Assembly (NCBI GenBank): GCA_002698425.1
Contig: NZXU01000049.1
Coordinates: 1 to 62,266 of the forward strand
From: Ahrensia sp.
Lineage (GTDB): Bacteria; Pseudomonadota; Alphaproteobacteria; Rhizobiales; Rhizobiaceae
Direction: 5' to 3'
Length of the DNA: 62,266 nt
Below the pieces are notes generated by a model that worked only from the letters and a program-made list of their open reading frames with translations, was not told where the DNA came from and searched no databases. Made by a program: the position numbers and the translations under genes. Positions 8,925 through 17,555 of the stretch are shown piece after piece; position 1 is the first letter of the stretch, and the number at the start of each line of letters is the position of its first letter.

Positions 8925-9108
8925 CGATGTGGTCTCGCGATCGGTGAGTCGTGTCCCGGCATTCTATGCGAAGTTGTGCATATAGGACATCAGTAATAGC
9001 CAGAATGTCAATTCGCAAGATTGAAAGAATGTCTGACAATCCTGTTGACGCTCCAAAAATTATGTGATCCCTTTGCCGAGACGAATTGAGGCGTGAGGAC
9101 CACGGGGC
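8925..9108. promoter_or_regulatory. Divergent promoter/operator between the GntR repressor and the B6 catabolic operon
   Basis: This gap must hold both promoters. TGTCTGACA at 9030-9038 is a TGTC-N-GACA palindrome, a form typical of GntR/FCD operators. AATGTC occurs twice, at 9004-9009 and 9028-9033, spaced 24 bases apart (just over two helical turns). A TTGACG at 9045-9050 could be a -35 element, but I see no convincing -10 at the right spacing. A related GGAATGTCATCA element lies near 8205-8220 before the oxidase gene. Confidence 0.5.
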
Positions 9109-9939
9109 ATGACGGCGGCGGTGCAATCTGAAGACCTGAACATGCGACGCATCGATACAGGTCGGATCGTGCTGAACGTCCGGGAGTCCGGAAGTGGCCC
9201 CTTGATGCTCTTCTTCCACGGCATCACCGCCAACTCGGCAACCTTCGCGCCGATAATGGCGAAGCTCTCCGATCGTTTCACCACGATTGCGGTGGACCAG
9301 AGAGGGCACGGCCACAGCGACAAGCCGGAAAGCGGTTACGAGGCCGCTGACTACGCCGACGATATAGGCAGCCTCATCCGCGCTCTCGACAAGGGCCCCG
9401 CGATCCTGGTGGGACACTCGCTCGGATCCCGAAACGCGGTGACCGCCGCGGCCAAATATCCGGAGCTCGTCCGGTCGGTCGTGGCGATCGACTTCACGCC
9501 TTACATCGAGACCGAGGTGTTCGACACGCTGGAAGCGCGGGTGAATGGCGGCGACCAGCTTTTCAAGGATGTGGACACGGTCGAGGCGTATCTCGCCGCC
9601 CGTTATCCCAACATTCCCGCTCCGGCGATCAGGATCCGGGCCGAAAGCGGTTATCGGCCGGTCGAGGGAGGGCTCCGTCCCCTGGCCTCGCCGTCGGCGA
9701 TGGCCCAGACCGCCAACGGGCTGCGCGCGGACCTGACGCCGGCCTATCGCGAGGTCCGCAAGCCGGTTCTTCTCGTCAGGGGCGAGATCAGCAAGCTCGT
9801 TTCCGCCGAGGCGCTGGCCAAAACCAGCCGGCTCCGGCCCGATCTTCCGGTCGTCGTCGTCCCGGGCGCCGACCACTATGTCAACGAGGTGTCTCCCGAC
9901 ATCACGTTGAAAGCAATCACCAACTTCATCGATGCCTGA
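9109..9939 (+). CDS. (E)-2-(acetamidomethylene)succinate hydrolase (alpha/beta hydrolase)
   Basis: 276 residues. It catalyses the last step of vitamin B6 pathway I: AAMS is split to acetate, ammonia, CO2 and succinic semialdehyde. The alpha/beta-hydrolase triad is visible: Ser104 in VGHSLGS, Asp128 in AIDFTP and His256 in GADHYVNEV. The M. loti enzyme is about two residues longer with its triad shifted by two. The oxyanion region is FFHGITAN. It is the first gene of the operon, 39 bases before the oxygenase that makes its substrate. An ATG at 9142 is a possible shorter start; the longer one fits the family length. Confidence 0.88.
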   Translation: MTAAVQSEDLNMRRIDTGRIVLNVRESGSGPLMLFFHGITANSATFAPIMAKLSDRFTTIAVDQRGHGHSDKPESGYEAADYADDIGSLIRALDKGPAILVGHSLGSRNAVTAAAKYPELVRSVVAIDFTPYIETEVFDTLEARVNGGDQLFKDVDTVEAYLAARYPNIPAPAIRIRAESGYRPVEGGLRPLASPSAMAQTANGLRADLTPAYREVRKPVLLVRGEISKLVSAEALAKTSRLRPDLPVVVVPGADHYVNEVSPDITLKAITNFIDA

Positions 9940-9978
9940 CGGCGAACGCCGTCCTTTCAGACGCAACAGGATGTGACT

Positions 9979-11127
9979 ATGGCGAATATCAACAAGACAT
10001 CAGGAAAAGCTCTCACCGCGCATGTCGCCGGTGCCGGCTTCGCCGGACTGACCGCGGCTATCTCGCTCAGACAGATGGGCTGGGATGTCACGTTGCACGA
10101 GAGGGATTCGGAGCTGCGCGCATTCGGTGCGGGTATCTATCTGTGGCACAACGGCCTTCGCGTTCTCGAAGGCATCGAAGCGCTCAATGACGTGCTTCAC
10201 GGAACGCACACGCCGCCGGCCTACGAAACCTGGATGCACAACAAGTCGGTTTCCAAGGAAACCTTCAACGGTCTGCCCTGGCGGATCATGACCCGCGCCC
10301 ACCTGCATAACGCGCTCGTCAAGCGGGCCAAGGAAGTCGGTGTCGACATTCGCGTCAATTCCGAGGCCGTTTCCGCCGATGCGGATGGCCGTCTCACCCT
10401 TCAGACCGGCGAGGTCATCGAAGCTGACCTGGTCGTCGGCGCAGACGGCGTTGGATCGAAGGTTCGCGACTCCATGGGCTTCGAGCAGGACCGCTGGGTG
10501 TCCACCGACGGCATCATCCGCCTGATCGTGCCGCGGCTGAAAGACAAGCTCGGCGACGAGGCCAATTGGGACAACACCATCGACATGTGGAACTTCGAGC
10601 CGCGTGTTCAGCGTATCCTCTATTCGCCCTGCAACAAGGACGAGCTCTATCTCGGCCTGATGGCCCCCGCCGCCGATCCGCGCGGTTCGAAGGTGCCGCT
10701 CGATCTGGAGGTCTGGGTCGAAATGTTCCCCTTCCTCGAACCTTGCCTTGCCGAGGCGGCGAAGCTGCAGTCCGCCCGTTACGACAAATATGCCACGACA
10801 AAGCTGGATACCTGGGTGAAGGGCAAGGTCGCCCTTGTCGGCGACGCCGCCAACGCGATGTGTCCGGCTCTCGCGCAGGGCGCGGGATGCGCCATGGTCA
10901 ACGCCTTCAGCCTGGCCCAGGATCTGGCCGAAAACTCGTCGGTCGAAGACGCGCTTGTCGCTTGGGAAAAGCGTATCCGTCCGATCACCGATCGCACCCA
11001 GGCTCTCTCCGGCGAATACGCTGCGAACCGGTCGCTTTCAAAGGGCAACATGTTCACCAACGAGGCGCTCGAAGCCGCGCGCTACGACCCGATCAAGCGC
11101 GTCTATTCCTGGCCGCAGAACCATTAA
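9979..11127 (+). CDS. 2-methyl-3-hydroxypyridine-5-carboxylate dioxygenase (MHPC oxygenase, FAD monooxygenase family)
   Basis: 382 residues. This flavoprotein opens the pyridine ring of MHPC with O2 and NADH to give AAMS. The motifs are VAGAGFAGLTAA (FAD N-terminus), VVGADGVGSKVR (DG motif) and VALVGDAANAMCPALAQGAG (GD motif). Tyr82 (PPAYETW) and Arg212/Tyr224 (RVQRILYS) correspond to the substrate contacts Tyr82, Arg211 and Tyr223 that I recall for the M. loti enzyme, shifted by a one-residue insertion. Long stretches such as GIYLWHNGLRVLEG match that enzyme. I chose ATG 9979, with AGGA before it, over GTG 9973. Confidence 0.93.
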   Translation: MANINKTSGKALTAHVAGAGFAGLTAAISLRQMGWDVTLHERDSELRAFGAGIYLWHNGLRVLEGIEALNDVLHGTHTPPAYETWMHNKSVSKETFNGLPWRIMTRAHLHNALVKRAKEVGVDIRVNSEAVSADADGRLTLQTGEVIEADLVVGADGVGSKVRDSMGFEQDRWVSTDGIIRLIVPRLKDKLGDEANWDNTIDMWNFEPRVQRILYSPCNKDELYLGLMAPAADPRGSKVPLDLEVWVEMFPFLEPCLAEAAKLQSARYDKYATTKLDTWVKGKVALVGDAANAMCPALAQGAGCAMVNAFSLAQDLAENSSVEDALVAWEKRIRPITDRTQALSGEYAANRSLSKGNMFTNEALEAARYDPIKRVYSWPQNH

Positions 11128-11187
11128 CGATTATCGAGCCCGCAAGCGACTTGCGCGCCCGCGCTGCGCGTTCCCAAGGAGAGAGAA

Positions 11188-11778
11188 ATGAGCCATTCCG
11201 CCGACGTTGAAAAGCACTATGAGGTGCGTGGTTGGTACTCGACCGTTCAGGAAATCCGGCATGACGGCGGAGCGCCGGGCGAATCCCTGCTCAAGGTCGC
11301 GACCGGCGTCATCATTCGCAATCCCTTTGCCGGCACCTACAAGGCGGACCTGTCGCCCCTGACGGCTCCCAGCGCCGCCATCGGCCATGCGCTCGGTGAG
11401 CGGGCCGTGGCTCTGCTCGGCGGGCGGCCGGTCGAAAGCTACGGGAAAGGCGGTATCGCCGGTGTCGGCGGCGAGCAGGAACATGTCGTTGCCTGCGTCA
11501 CGACGGAATTCGGCAACCCGCTGCGAGAGCAGGTCGGCGGCGGCAAGGCCTGGATCTCCTCGGCCAGCAAGGTCGCCGCGGCCGGTACGTCGATCGACAT
11601 TCCGCTTGCCCACAAGGACGAGCTCTATATCCGGTCGCACTACGATGCGATCACTTTCAGCGTGCCGGACGGACCACGGCCCGATGAAATCCTGATCTGC
11701 ATCGCAGTTGCGACCGGGCCCCGGGTTCACCAGCGCGTCGGCGGCAAGACCGTCGCCGAGCTCGCAGCCGCACAGTAA
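11188..11778 (+). CDS. AA_synth (DUF1185) family protein of unknown role, within the B6 operon
   Basis: 196 residues, recognised as the 'amino acid synthesis' family (PF06684) by features such as VRGWYSTVQEIRHDGG, GKGGIAGVGGEQEHVVAC and KAWISSASKVAAAGTSID. There is no signal peptide or membrane segment. AAGGAGAG precedes the ATG. It lies between the ring-opening oxygenase and the HMPDC decarboxylase, and from memory M. loti has two extra genes at the same point. No step of the known pathway lacks an enzyme, so its job may be accessory: protection or repair, isomerising a reactive enamine, or handling a side product. The function is not known. Confidence 0.8.
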   Translation: MSHSADVEKHYEVRGWYSTVQEIRHDGGAPGESLLKVATGVIIRNPFAGTYKADLSPLTAPSAAIGHALGERAVALLGGRPVESYGKGGIAGVGGEQEHVVACVTTEFGNPLREQVGGGKAWISSASKVAAAGTSIDIPLAHKDELYIRSHYDAITFSVPDGPRPDEILICIAVATGPRVHQRVGGKTVAELAAAQ

Positions 11779-11808
11779 CGAAACACGAATTTTCCAAGGG
11801 AGCATTCG

Positions 11809-12267
11809 ATGCCTCTGAACATCAAAGACCTCAAAATCACCTCCGCCGACTTCCAGCCGCTCGAAATGATGCGTGACGAGCATGCCGGCGACAAGGGCAA
11901 CATCCTTCCGAAGCTCACGGTCAGCGGCGTGCCCGCCGAGGCCAAGGAACTGGCCGTGATCTGTCACGACCCAGACGCCCCGCTCGCCAACGGTTTCACC
12001 CACTGGACCGTCTACGGCATCGACCCGTCGGCGACCGACCTTTCGGATGCGCAGGAAAAGTACCGCGTCGGTCCGAACGGCGCCGGCCAGATGCAGTATT
12101 ACGGCCCGCAGCCGCCGGCCGGACACGGAAAGCACCACTACTATTTCTGGGTCTACGCGCTGGACACCGAGGTCGAAGGGACGCCCACCCGGGAAGAGTT
12201 CCTCGCCAAATATGCCGACAACATCATCGAGCAGAACAGGATTGTCGGTCTTTACGAGAACCACTGA
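11809..12267 (+). CDS. YbhB/YbcL-type PEBP (Raf-kinase-inhibitor-like) protein
   Basis: 152 residues, close to the usual bacterial PEBP size. The two conserved ligand-pocket blocks are present: HDPDAPLANGFTHWTVYGI (about residues 60-78) and YGPQPPAGHGKHHYYFWVYAL (quoted in part: GPQPPAGHGKHHYYFW). There is no signal peptide, so it is probably cytoplasmic. AAGGGAG precedes the ATG. It sits 30 bases after the AA_synth gene and 63 before the decarboxylase gene, so it is co-transcribed with the B6 enzymes. PEBP proteins bind anionic ligands; a pathway intermediate as ligand is a guess. Confidence 0.88.
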   Translation: MPLNIKDLKITSADFQPLEMMRDEHAGDKGNILPKLTVSGVPAEAKELAVICHDPDAPLANGFTHWTVYGIDPSATDLSDAQEKYRVGPNGAGQMQYYGPQPPAGHGKHHYYFWVYALDTEVEGTPTREEFLAKYADNIIEQNRIVGLYENH

Positions 12268-12330
12268 AATGCGCGGATGTAACGGGCGGGACGCCGATCT
12301 CGACAGTGCCGCGATTTGGGAGACTAGGAA

Positions 12331-13053
12331 ATGAACACCACCGCTGCTCAGCAGACCGTCTTCGAAGAGCTGGTTACAGCGACGAAGATATTGCTGCATG
12401 AAGGAATCCTCGACACGTTCGGGCATATCAGCGCGCGTGATCCGGAAGATCCCCAGAGCTTCTTCCTCGCTCAGAAACTGGCTCCGAGCCACATCACGAC
12501 CAACGACATCCAGCGGTTCAACCTCGATGGCGAAACGACGGACAACCGTCCGTCCTATCTCGAGCGTTACATCCACAGCGAGATCTACAAGGCCCGGCCT
12601 GACGTCAAATGTGTGCTTCACAGCCATTCTCCGGCCGTGCTGCCCTATTGCTTCTGCGATCAGCCGCTGCGCCCGGTCACGCATATGGGTGCGTTTCTCG
12701 GCGAAGCCGTTCCCGTCTACGAAATCCGCGACAAGCACGGCGACGCGACGGATCTCTTCGGCGGCAGCCCCGAGATTTGCGCCGAAATCGCCGAAAGCCT
12801 GGGGGACTATCCCGTTGTTCTGATGGCCCGGCACGGCGTCGTGAATGTGGGCAACTCGGTTCGCGAGGTCGTGTTTCGCGCCTTCTACACCGAGCAGGAG
12901 GCTGCCGCGCAGACGGCCGGCCTGCAGATCGGCAACATCAAATATCTCTCGCCCGGCGAGATCGAGACGGCCGGCAAGCTGGTCGGCGCGCAGATCGACC
13001 GCGGATGGGATCACTGGACCATGACACTCCGCCAGGCCGGCCTCCTGGAATAG
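12331..13053 (+). CDS. 3-hydroxy-2-methylpyridine-4,5-dicarboxylate 4-decarboxylase (class II aldolase fold)
   Basis: 240 residues. It removes the 4-carboxylate of HMPDC to give MHPC, the substrate of the ring-opening oxygenase. It has the class II aldolase metal site: E78 (SYLERY), H97 and H99 (VLHSHSPAV) and H168 (ARHGVVNVG). By sequence alone it could be called a fuculose-phosphate aldolase. The B6 context and the size match to the M. loti decarboxylase (about 239 residues) decide the call. It ends the first gene group; a gap with two hairpins separates it from 4-pyridoxate dehydrogenase. Confidence 0.88.
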   Translation: MNTTAAQQTVFEELVTATKILLHEGILDTFGHISARDPEDPQSFFLAQKLAPSHITTNDIQRFNLDGETTDNRPSYLERYIHSEIYKARPDVKCVLHSHSPAVLPYCFCDQPLRPVTHMGAFLGEAVPVYEIRDKHGDATDLFGGSPEICAEIAESLGDYPVVLMARHGVVNVGNSVREVVFRAFYTEQEAAAQTAGLQIGNIKYLSPGEIETAGKLVGAQIDRGWDHWTMTLRQAGLLE

Positions 13054-13072
13054 TCCGGAGGCCTGCGAAGGC

Positions 13073-13139
13073 GCCGGCGACGCAAACCTCCAAGGTCGCC
13101 GGCATCGAACCAGAAAGGTCCTGACGACGGGGCGTCAGG
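13073..13139. terminator. Two hairpins between decarboxylase and 4-pyridoxate dehydrogenase genes
   Basis: GCCGGCGA (13073-13080) pairs with TCGCCGGC (13096-13103). Further on, CCTGACG (13120-13126) pairs with CGTCAGG (13133-13139). Neither has a U-tract. They may tune or process the mRNA between the two halves of the operon rather than end it. Confidence 0.4.
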
Positions 13140-13155
13140 CGAAAGCAAAGAAGAC

Positions 13156-14784
13156 ATGGCGCACGCAGAAACCTATGACTACATCATTGTCGGAGCCGGA
13201 TCGGCCGGTTGCGTGCTCGCCCACAGGCTGAGCGCCGACCCGAAATGCTCGGTCCTGCTGCTCGAGGCCGGTGGCTGGGACCGCGATCCCATGATCCATA
13301 TCCCGCTTGGCTGGGGGAAGATCCTGACCGAGCGCCGCCACGACTGGATGTATTTCTGCGAGCCTGAAGAAAATGTCGGCGGACGCCGGGTGGAATGCGC
13401 CCGGGGCAAGGTGATCGGCGGGTCGTCGTCGACCAACGCAATGGCCTATGTGCGGGGCAATCGCGGCAATTACGACCGGTGGGCGGAAAACGGCCTGCCG
13501 GGCTATTCCTATGATGAAGTCCTGCCGTATTTCCGCAAGCAGGAGACCTGGGAGGGCGGCGCAAGCCAGTATCGCGGCGGTTCCGGCCCGCTCAACACCC
13601 AGCACTGCCGCTACAAGGATCCGTTGATCGACGCTTTCGCCGAGGCCAGCGTGCAGGCGGGCTACCCGCAGACGGACGATTACAATGGCGAACAGCAGGA
13701 AGGCTTCAGCCGCCTGCAGATGACGATTTCCAAGGGACGGCGGTCTTCTACCGCGTCCGCGTATCTCCGTCCGGCCCTGAAGCGATCCAACCTGACCGTC
13801 CTGACGAATGCGATGGCCACCCGGATCATGATGGAAGGAAACCGCGCCACCGGCGTGACGCTCAGCCACAACGGCGCCGAAAAGACCGTGACGGCGCGCC
13901 GCGAGGTGCTTCTGGCCGGCGGCGTCATCAACACGCCGCAACTCCTCATGCTCTCCGGCGTGGGGGCCCCCGAAGAACTCGCCGAGCACGGCATCGAAAC
14001 CAAGGTCAGCCTCCCGTCGGTCGGCAAGAACCTCCAGGATCACGTCTCGGTCATCCTGATGTACAAGCGCCGGGAGCCGGGCCCGTTCCTCAGGAACATG
14101 CGCGCGGACCGGATCGGCCTGGATTTCATCAAGACCTACCTGACGGGGCAGGGCTTCTCCGCGGATGTTCCGGGCGGCGTCGTCGCCTTCCTGAAGAGCG
14201 CTCCGGAACGGCCCTTGCCGGACGTGCAACTCCTGTTCACAGCGGCCCCGCTGGCCGCCTGGCCCTATTTCGAGCCCTTCAAGGCGCCGTTCCAGGACGG
14301 TTTCGCGACGCGGGTCGTGGCGACGCAGCCGGAAAGCCGGGGATCGGTCAAGCTGGCCTCCGCGGATCCTTTCGCGGCGCCCCTGATCCATCAGAATTTC
14401 CTGCACTCGCCGAAGGACTGGGAATCGCTTCGCGCCGGTTTCCGTGTGGCGAGGGATCTCGCGGCGCAGCCTGCCATGAAGCCCTTCATCGAGGCGGAAT
14501 TCTTTCCCGGCCCCGCCTGCGAAACCGACGAACAGATCGACGAACATATCCGCAAGACCTGCATCACGGTGCATCATCCGGCCGGGACCTGCCGGGCCGG
14601 CACCGATGCGGACTCGGTCGTCGATCCGGAACTGCGCGTGCGTGGCGTCGATGGGCTGAGAGTGGTGGACGCATCCGTCATGCCGGACCTCGTCTGCGGA
14701 AACATCAACGCATCCGTCATCATGATCGCCGAGAAAGCGGCGGATCTCATTGCGGAACGCCAGATTAGCGAGGCAGCGGCATGA
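13156..14784 (+). CDS. 4-pyridoxic acid dehydrogenase (GMC-family flavoenzyme)
   Basis: 542 residues. It oxidises the 5-hydroxymethyl group of 4-pyridoxate to the aldehyde FHMPC; the M. loti enzyme is membrane-associated and FAD-dependent. The FAD motif is [17 protein letters not shown] followed by LLLEAGG. The second GMC signature is [16 protein letters not shown]. The C-terminal active site is HHPAGTC with GNINASV, where an Asn replaces the second His, which is common in GMC dehydrogenases. Its stop overlaps the start of FHMPC dehydrogenase by four bases (ATGA), so it is coupled to the enzyme that uses its product. It is a paralogue of the oxidase at 6547. Confidence 0.87.
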   Translation: MAHAETYDYIIVGAGSAGCVLAHRLSADPKCSVLLLEAGGWDRDPMIHIPLGWGKILTERRHDWMYFCEPEENVGGRRVECARGKVIGGSSSTNAMAYVRGNRGNYDRWAENGLPGYSYDEVLPYFRKQETWEGGASQYRGGSGPLNTQHCRYKDPLIDAFAEASVQAGYPQTDDYNGEQQEGFSRLQMTISKGRRSSTASAYLRPALKRSNLTVLTNAMATRIMMEGNRATGVTLSHNGAEKTVTARREVLLAGGVINTPQLLMLSGVGAPEELAEHGIETKVSLPSVGKNLQDHVSVILMYKRREPGPFLRNMRADRIGLDFIKTYLTGQGFSADVPGGVVAFLKSAPERPLPDVQLLFTAAPLAAWPYFEPFKAPFQDGFATRVVATQPESRGSVKLASADPFAAPLIHQNFLHSPKDWESLRAGFRVARDLAAQPAMKPFIEAEFFPGPACETDEQIDEHIRKTCITVHHPAGTCRAGTDADSVVDPELRVRGVDGLRVVDASVMPDLVCGNINASVIMIAEKAADLIAERQISEAAA

Positions 14785-15710
14785 TCAAGAGAGTAGCCAT
14801 CATCGGGCTCGGGACGATGGGTCCAGGCATGGCCGCCCGTCTTGCGCGGGGAGGCATCGAGGTCGCGGCCTACGACATCGCGCCGGCGGCGATCGAGCGC
14901 GCCCGCTCGATGATGGTCGCTTCCGACGGCGTTCTCGATGCGCTGGGCATTGCGGCGACGCCGGACAGCGCAGGCTCCGTTCGCTTCACCGACAGCATCG
15001 AGGATGTCGTTGCCGGCGCCGATCTGGTCATCGAGAATGTTCCCGAAAAGGAAGAGATCAAGGCCGATGTCTATCGCAAGATCGATGGGCTGATCTCGCA
15101 GGATACCATCGTGGCCTCTGATACATCGGGTATTCCGATTACCAAGCTGCAGGCCTACATTTCAATTCCCGCCCGCATGGTGGGCATGCACTGGTCCAAC
15201 CCGCCGCATATCATTCCGATGATCGAGGTCATCGGCGGCGAAAATACCGCACCGGAAACGGTCGAAACCATCCGCGATTTTATCCGCTCGCTCGGGCTCC
15301 TGCCTGTTCTCCTAAAGAAGGATGTGCCGGGGTTCGTGGAAAACCGGGTGCTCTATGCGCTGCTGCGCGAGGTCGTGGATCTCGTCGAGCGCGGCGTTAT
15401 CGAACCGGAAGATATCGACACCTGCGTTTCCTGGGGTATCGGCTACAAGCTCGCGGTGATCGGCCCGATGGCGCTCCTCGATATGGCCGGTATGGACATC
15501 TATCATTCGGTCTCGTCCTTCCTCAACGAGGACCTGTGCGACCGTAAGGACGTGGCGCCGCTGGTGAGCGAACAGATGGCGGCGGGCAAGCTCGGCATCA
15601 AGTCGGGCGAGGGGCTCTATTCCTATACGCCCGAGAGCATAGCCAGGCTGCAACCGGAACGGGCGCGCAAGCTCGTCGCGATCCGCCGGATCCTCGAGGG
15701 GCGCGAGTAG
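14781..15710 (+). CDS. 5-formyl-3-hydroxy-2-methylpyridine-4-carboxylate dehydrogenase (FHMPC dehydrogenase)
   Basis: 309 residues of the 3-hydroxyacyl-CoA dehydrogenase fold. It oxidises the aldehyde FHMPC to the dicarboxylate HMPDC with NAD. The Rossmann motif is [16 protein letters not shown] (residues 7-22). Catalytic His137 and Glu149 lie in [14 protein letters not shown], and Ser116 in SDTSGIP. As I recall, the His and Glu numbering is the same in the M. loti enzyme. At 309 residues it matches that enzyme and is not fused to a crotonase domain. It is the only dehydrogenase needed after 4-pyridoxate dehydrogenase and is coupled to it. Confidence 0.92.
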   Translation: MIKRVAIIGLGTMGPGMAARLARGGIEVAAYDIAPAAIERARSMMVASDGVLDALGIAATPDSAGSVRFTDSIEDVVAGADLVIENVPEKEEIKADVYRKIDGLISQDTIVASDTSGIPITKLQAYISIPARMVGMHWSNPPHIIPMIEVIGGENTAPETVETIRDFIRSLGLLPVLLKKDVPGFVENRVLYALLREVVDLVERGVIEPEDIDTCVSWGIGYKLAVIGPMALLDMAGMDIYHSVSSFLNEDLCDRKDVAPLVSEQMAAGKLGIKSGEGLYSYTPESIARLQPERARKLVAIRRILEGRE

Positions 15711-15743
15711 GACGATGACGGCAAGACCGGGAGCTGCAGGCGC

Positions 15744-16253
15744 ATGAGCGGAAACCGCATCCTCCGGGCCGAGGCGCTGGTCGTCAAACTCGTCGGTATC
15801 CTCCTCGGGCTCACGCTGATCGCGATGGTCGTCATCAACGTTGCCAATGCGATCGGGCGATACAGCGGCCTCTTCGCCCTTGTCGGCGCAGACGAACTCC
15901 TTGTTTACGGAATGATCTGGGTGGTGATGCTGGGCGCCATCCTGGCGGCGCGCAACCGCGACCACCTGTCGATCAACCTACTTCCCTCGGCGATCACCGG
16001 CCGGCTGGCCGCGCTGCTGCAGATCGTCATCGACGTGGCGACCGTCGCCGTGTCCGTCTTCATCGCCTGGCACAGCTTCGTCTTCATCGAGCGGATTGCC
16101 GCTCTCAACCAGTCCAGCATGGGGCTGGGGGTTCCGATGGTTATTCCCCATTCCGCGATCTTTGTCGGCTTCGCGGGCATCGCCGCGGTGACCGCATTCC
16201 TGACGATCGTCGATGTCGCCCGCTTCACCAAGAGCGAAGGAGCGCGCACTTGA
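15744..16253 (+). CDS. TRAP transporter small permease (DctQ-type)
   Basis: 169 residues with about four membrane helices. The DctQ-typical segment GADELLVYGMIWVVMLGAIL is followed by RNRDHLSI. It pairs with the large permease encoded next, overlapping it by four bases. It lies 33 bases after FHMPC dehydrogenase in the same direction. The substrate is probably a carboxylate, possibly 4-pyridoxate or another pathway acid; this is inferred. Confidence 0.88.
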   Translation: MSGNRILRAEALVVKLVGILLGLTLIAMVVINVANAIGRYSGLFALVGADELLVYGMIWVVMLGAILAARNRDHLSINLLPSAITGRLAALLQIVIDVATVAVSVFIAWHSFVFIERIAALNQSSMGLGVPMVIPHSAIFVGFAGIAAVTAFLTIVDVARFTKSEGART

Positions 16254-17524
16254 CCTGGCTTCTGGGCATCAGCGTCGCGACCCTGATCGCGCTCGGAGCG
16301 CCGATCTTCGTAGCGCTGCTTCTGGCGGCTTCGCTGGCGCTGCTGTTCTTCCCCGGACCGCCGTTGATCGCTCTGCAGCAGACAATATTCGGCGGGCTGG
16401 ACGCCTACGCCCTGCTTTCGGTGCCGTTCTTCGTCTTCGCCGGCGAGCTGATGGCGATCAGCGGTATCGCCGATCGGCTGATCGGTCTGGTGCGGGCCTT
16501 GTTCGGCCGGCTGCCGGGTTCCCTCGGCGTCGCGGCGCTGGGAGGCTCGACCCTGATCGGCACGATTTGCGGTTCGTCCGCGGCCGCCGTCGCCGCAGTC
16601 GGGCGCAACATGTACCCGCAGCTCGTCGAAAACGGCTACGGCAAACGGCGCGCGGCCGGCATCATCACTTCGAGCGGTGCGATCGACATCGTCATCCCGC
16701 CATCCATTGCGATGATCCTTTACGGCGCTTCCGCCGAGCAATCGATCGCCAGGCTGTTCATCGCGGGCGTCATTCCCGGTGTGGTGATGGCCTTGATGAT
16801 GGCGGGCTACATTTCGATCTCCGCCTGGATCGCCCGTGTCCCCAGAGAAGAGAGTTTTCGGGCCAGGATCGCCTGGGTCGCGTTCAAGCAGGCTTTCTGG
16901 GCGCTGACCATGCCGGCCTTCGTCATGATCGGCATCTATGCCGGACTGTTCTCGCCCACCGAGGCCGGCGGCTTCGCCTGCGCCTATGCGGCGTTCCTCG
17001 GCCTTGTCGTCTACCGCAGCGTCACGTTCAAGACGCTGCTGGACGCCGCCGTCAGTTCGGCCATGATGACGGCGCGGATCATGATCGTGGTCGCAGCCGC
17101 AGGCGTCATCAGCTGGGTGCTGACCGTGGAAGGCGTGCCGCAGGCGCTGATCGCCGCGACCGCGGAGATCGGCCTGTCGCCGCTGGGCTTCCTGCTGACC
17201 GTGAACCTGCTGCTTCTGGCGATCGGTTGCGTTCTCGATCCCACCTCGGCGATCCTCGTCCTGTCGCCGCTGCTGGTGCCCATCGCGGTGTCGCTCGGCA
17301 TTGATCCGATCCATTTCGGCGTGGTTATGACCGTCAACCTCGCCATCGGAATGTTCACGCCGCCCTTCGGTTTGAACATTTTCGTCGCCCAATCGGTGCT
17401 GGGTTTGCGCACCTCGGACATCTACATCGGAGTTCTGCCCTACATGGCGGTCCAGATCTCCGCGCTTGCCCTCATCACACTCATACCCGCGCTATCGCTA
17501 TGGCTGCTCAGCGGCATGTCCTGA
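16250..17524 (+). CDS. TRAP transporter large permease (DctM-type)
   Basis: 424 residues with about 12 hydrophobic segments and the DctM signatures: PFFVFAGELMA, then GTICGSSAAAVAAVG, then the ITSSGAIDIVIPPSIAMILY block (first 20 residues). The ion-driven channel would work with the small permease and the binding protein encoded next. The GTG/TTG start overlaps the DctQ stop. Confidence 0.92.
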   Translation: MTWLLGISVATLIALGAPIFVALLLAASLALLFFPGPPLIALQQTIFGGLDAYALLSVPFFVFAGELMAISGIADRLIGLVRALFGRLPGSLGVAALGGSTLIGTICGSSAAAVAAVGRNMYPQLVENGYGKRRAAGIITSSGAIDIVIPPSIAMILYGASAEQSIARLFIAGVIPGVVMALMMAGYISISAWIARVPREESFRARIAWVAFKQAFWALTMPAFVMIGIYAGLFSPTEAGGFACAYAAFLGLVVYRSVTFKTLLDAAVSSAMMTARIMIVVAAAGVISWVLTVEGVPQALIAATAEIGLSPLGFLLTVNLLLLAIGCVLDPTSAILVLSPLLVPIAVSLGIDPIHFGVVMTVNLAIGMFTPPFGLNIFVAQSVLGLRTSDIYIGVLPYMAVQISALALITLIPALSLWLLSGMS

Positions 17525-17555
17525 TCGCGTCCAAGCAAAAAGGAGTAACCCGACA

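Noticed and set aside
12331..13053. Fuculose-phosphate aldolase
   Set aside because: The class II aldolase fold is real, but no sugar kinase or isomerase is present and the B6 pathway needs exactly this decarboxylase here.
14781..15710. Fatty-acid 3-hydroxyacyl-CoA dehydrogenase
   Set aside because: The His137/Glu149 layout fits FHMPC dehydrogenase, the gene is coupled to 4-pyridoxate dehydrogenase, and no other beta-oxidation gene is near.
15905..17392. Long open frame on the minus strand opposite the TRAP permease genes
   Set aside because: It is rich in Arg, Asp, Gln and His repeats typical of antisense frames in GC-rich DNA, has no family character, and the plus strand encodes clear DctQ and DctM proteins.
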